Program-made: the position numbers and the translations under genes
Part shown: positions 62,091-64,000 of the stretch, piece after piece
How positions within the stretch are numbered: position 1 is the first letter of the stretch
How the letters are laid out: every line of letters begins with the position of its first letter
Source of the DNA: Maylandia zebra
Lineage: Eukaryota > Chordata > Actinopteri > Cichliformes > Cichlidae
Length of the DNA: 64,000 nt
NCBI RefSeq assembly: GCF_041146795.1
Contig: NC_135177.1
Location: 37,903,060-37,967,059 of the forward strand
Direction: 5' to 3'
Notes under the pieces: model-generated
Databases searched by the model: none
Seen by the model: the letters and a program-made list of their open reading frames with translations, nothing else
Told to the model about the DNA's origin: nothing

Positions 62091-64000
62091 CTGTGGTCAT
62101 CATGGTGATGATGGCCGCACAGCTCTCCTCCCAGAACACATGCCTGTGGAGAGTGCAGGAGGCGTCCTGCTCGATGCTCTGACCCTCTGGCTGTGACTCC
62201 CACCGTACCAAACCCGTGGACTCTGATCGTGCAGACATGCAGGATGTTTATGTGGTGAGTGTGGACATGAGTCCGAGGGCATGAGGAGCTGACGGGCTGT
62301 GGGACCGGTGGTCCGGAGGCTTTGCAGTGGTACACAGCTGTCTCCACGTGAAGTTTGCCAGCAGCTGATGAAGCACAAAAATGATGATAATGGTTCATCA
62401 GACGAAGACTTCATCACCTGAGGTCAGAGTTTTTATTCTAATGGAGTTCAGACTGAATCCAACCAATGAAATGTAATGTAGAGGCTCTGCAGTGCAATGA
62501 CTGCATGCACGCACCAGAGGGCAGCACGACACCACGAAGCTTCTGTCCTAACGCCTCTGAACACCTGATCTGCTACAGGTGAGCAGGCACAGGTCACATG
62601 ATTAAACTGTGCTAAAGGTCACTGCAGGGTCAGAAGTAGAGCTGAGGCGGATGGTGGTGAGTCATCAGCTGACTGACATCAAGAATCAAGTCATGAACAC
62701 ACGAGATAGAATATCAAGATGTATTTTAGAATGGAAACAGTTAAATGATGAGAAAGTAGAGCCGGGCCGGAGCACACACTGCTGTAGTCACTGACTGTGA
62801 AGGAGTGCTGAACCAACGCTGTGCCCTGCTGCCGCCAGCACACTGAAGGAACAGGTTCCTCTCTGTTGGAGAGTGGACAGAGAAAAGAGGGCTTGTTCTT
62901 CGCTTACTTTGTAAACTCGTGGTCGGCATGACCGATCCTCTGCCTCAGGTTTGATCGAGCGTCCATCATTAAAAACAGATCAGTTATGTTGAAAATTATT
63001 GACTGACTCATTCTTAGCAGTGGGTCGTCCAACCAGCTGATTTAGGTTTGCAAAGGTGAACATGGCTGGAAGCAGCATTAATGCCAGGCACTGAAAGCAT
63101 GTCGCTACGACTGGAGGCTGAACCCTCACTTTTATTGGTTGTTGATTTTCTTCTTCTGTTTCGTGGTGTCGAAGCAGCCGGTGCTCGTCAGGATGCAGCG
63201 AATGATGAAACGAAGTTCTGCCTGTGAGCGCCGGCGCGTATCGCAGCAGATATTTTAGGACTGAAGCAGAGAGAGCTCCGCAGGGATAAGCAGCACTAAT
63301 TTCACTTTGATGTGCGGCGTGAGTCACTCAGAGTTTGGCTGCCGGCTGGGCTCGTGTTTACTTTAATGTTTGGGACACGAAACACTGTTTACTCTGTGAC
63401 GAGAGACATGACCCCTGAACAGACAGGATGTAAGCAGACAGACCTTCAGAGTAAAAGCTGCACCTGTTCAAGCCTGCTGGCTTTAAAGAGTTAAAAGAAT
63501 CAGCAGCATGTTTGAAATAATGAAAACAGAGTCCGCAAGACGTCAGTACACTATATTAATGTATGTACTTGTATGCACAAGTACACTAGCAGGGAACTCT
63601 AACAATGTAAGCATGAAGCAGACAATGCAAATATCATGCAAAGGATGCTGGGAGCTTGAAACGGTGCTTTGTGCCTCTGATGTGGCGTCAGCGTCTCTGA
63701 CACATGCTGATCCTCTGAAAAATATCAAAGTACAGAAAATTAGACCTTTCAGCAGCTTGAATCTGCCAGCGTCTTACCCAAACACCCTTCATCTCAGGCA
63801 GAGGCTGAGAATCAAACTGCCAACCCTGCTGCCTGGGCCCTTTAATGTTCAGTGGAAATCAAGGACATTTAACAACTTTCCAGGACGAAGGTTTTGAGCT
63901 GCTCTGCTGAGGAGAAGCTGTGATGAAGGAAGGAGAGGAGTCAGTTTCCTCTCTGAGACGAGCGCCATCAAATATTTACAGCTTTCTTCTTCTGCGCCTC
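62091..64000. other. Right-hand end of the window
   Basis: No gene, RNA or clear repeat was recognised in this stretch. The open frames are short and unsupported. Confidence 0.4.

Overview
The window looks like teleost fish nuclear DNA, probably a percomorph such as a cichlid. The protein-coding genes are vertebrate, with short GT-AG exons. The gaps are full of fish-type transposon debris: tRNA-headed SINEs of the V-SINE type, LINE tails of L1, L2 and Rex1/CR1 type, hAT, Tc1/mariner and Harbinger pieces, a Penelope-like reverse transcriptase remnant, and many CA microsatellites. No bacterial, organellar or CRISPR features were seen.

Five gene loci are recognisable, in the order plekho1 (+, 1218-6777, first exons not found), anp32e (-, 17364-11983, complete), smad4 (-, 40130-20316, complete coding set inferred), a chtop-like gene (+, about 44047-48096) and an intronless frat/GBP gene (+, 59697-60149). 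plekho1 and anp32e converge, as do smad4 and nothing recognisable on its left; smad4 and the chtop-like gene are divergent. plekho1 next to anp32e matches human 1q21. smad4 and frat are not their neighbours there, so the block is rearranged or fish-specific. The products are not one pathway: a PH-domain adaptor, an H2A.Z chaperone, the common TGF-beta/BMP Smad, an mRNA-export/chromatin adaptor and a GSK3-binding Wnt activator.

Region by region: 1-250 is an L1-type LINE fragment; 1.2-8.3 kb is plekho1 and its 3'UTR; 8.3-10.9 kb is intergenic with a LINE scrap; 10.9-17.4 kb is anp32e, whose first intron holds a complete but internally deleted Tc1/mariner-type element; 17.4-20.3 kb is intergenic; 20.3-40.7 kb is smad4. 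One smad4 intron (23084-35937) carries a 20-bp minisatellite, a foldback-like element with inverted 18-bp satellite arrays (about 14 and 119 copies) and a 3-kb hAT transposon with a perfect 8-bp target duplication. 43.5-48.4 kb is the chtop-like gene, with nested transposons in its last intron. 49-59 kb is repeat-rich intergenic DNA, 59.3-60.2 kb is the CpG-rich frat locus, and 60.2-64 kb is intergenic with a Penelope-like remnant.

The most unusual structure is the composite at 25.2-30.6 kb: two oppositely oriented arrays of one 18-bp unit, each bordered on the inside by the same ~80-bp sequence, flanking a 2.9-kb core related to two other elements in the window (45.5-47.5 kb and 57.6-58.5 kb). 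All exon boundaries are read by eye from splice consensus and remembered family proteins. No alignment or database search was run.
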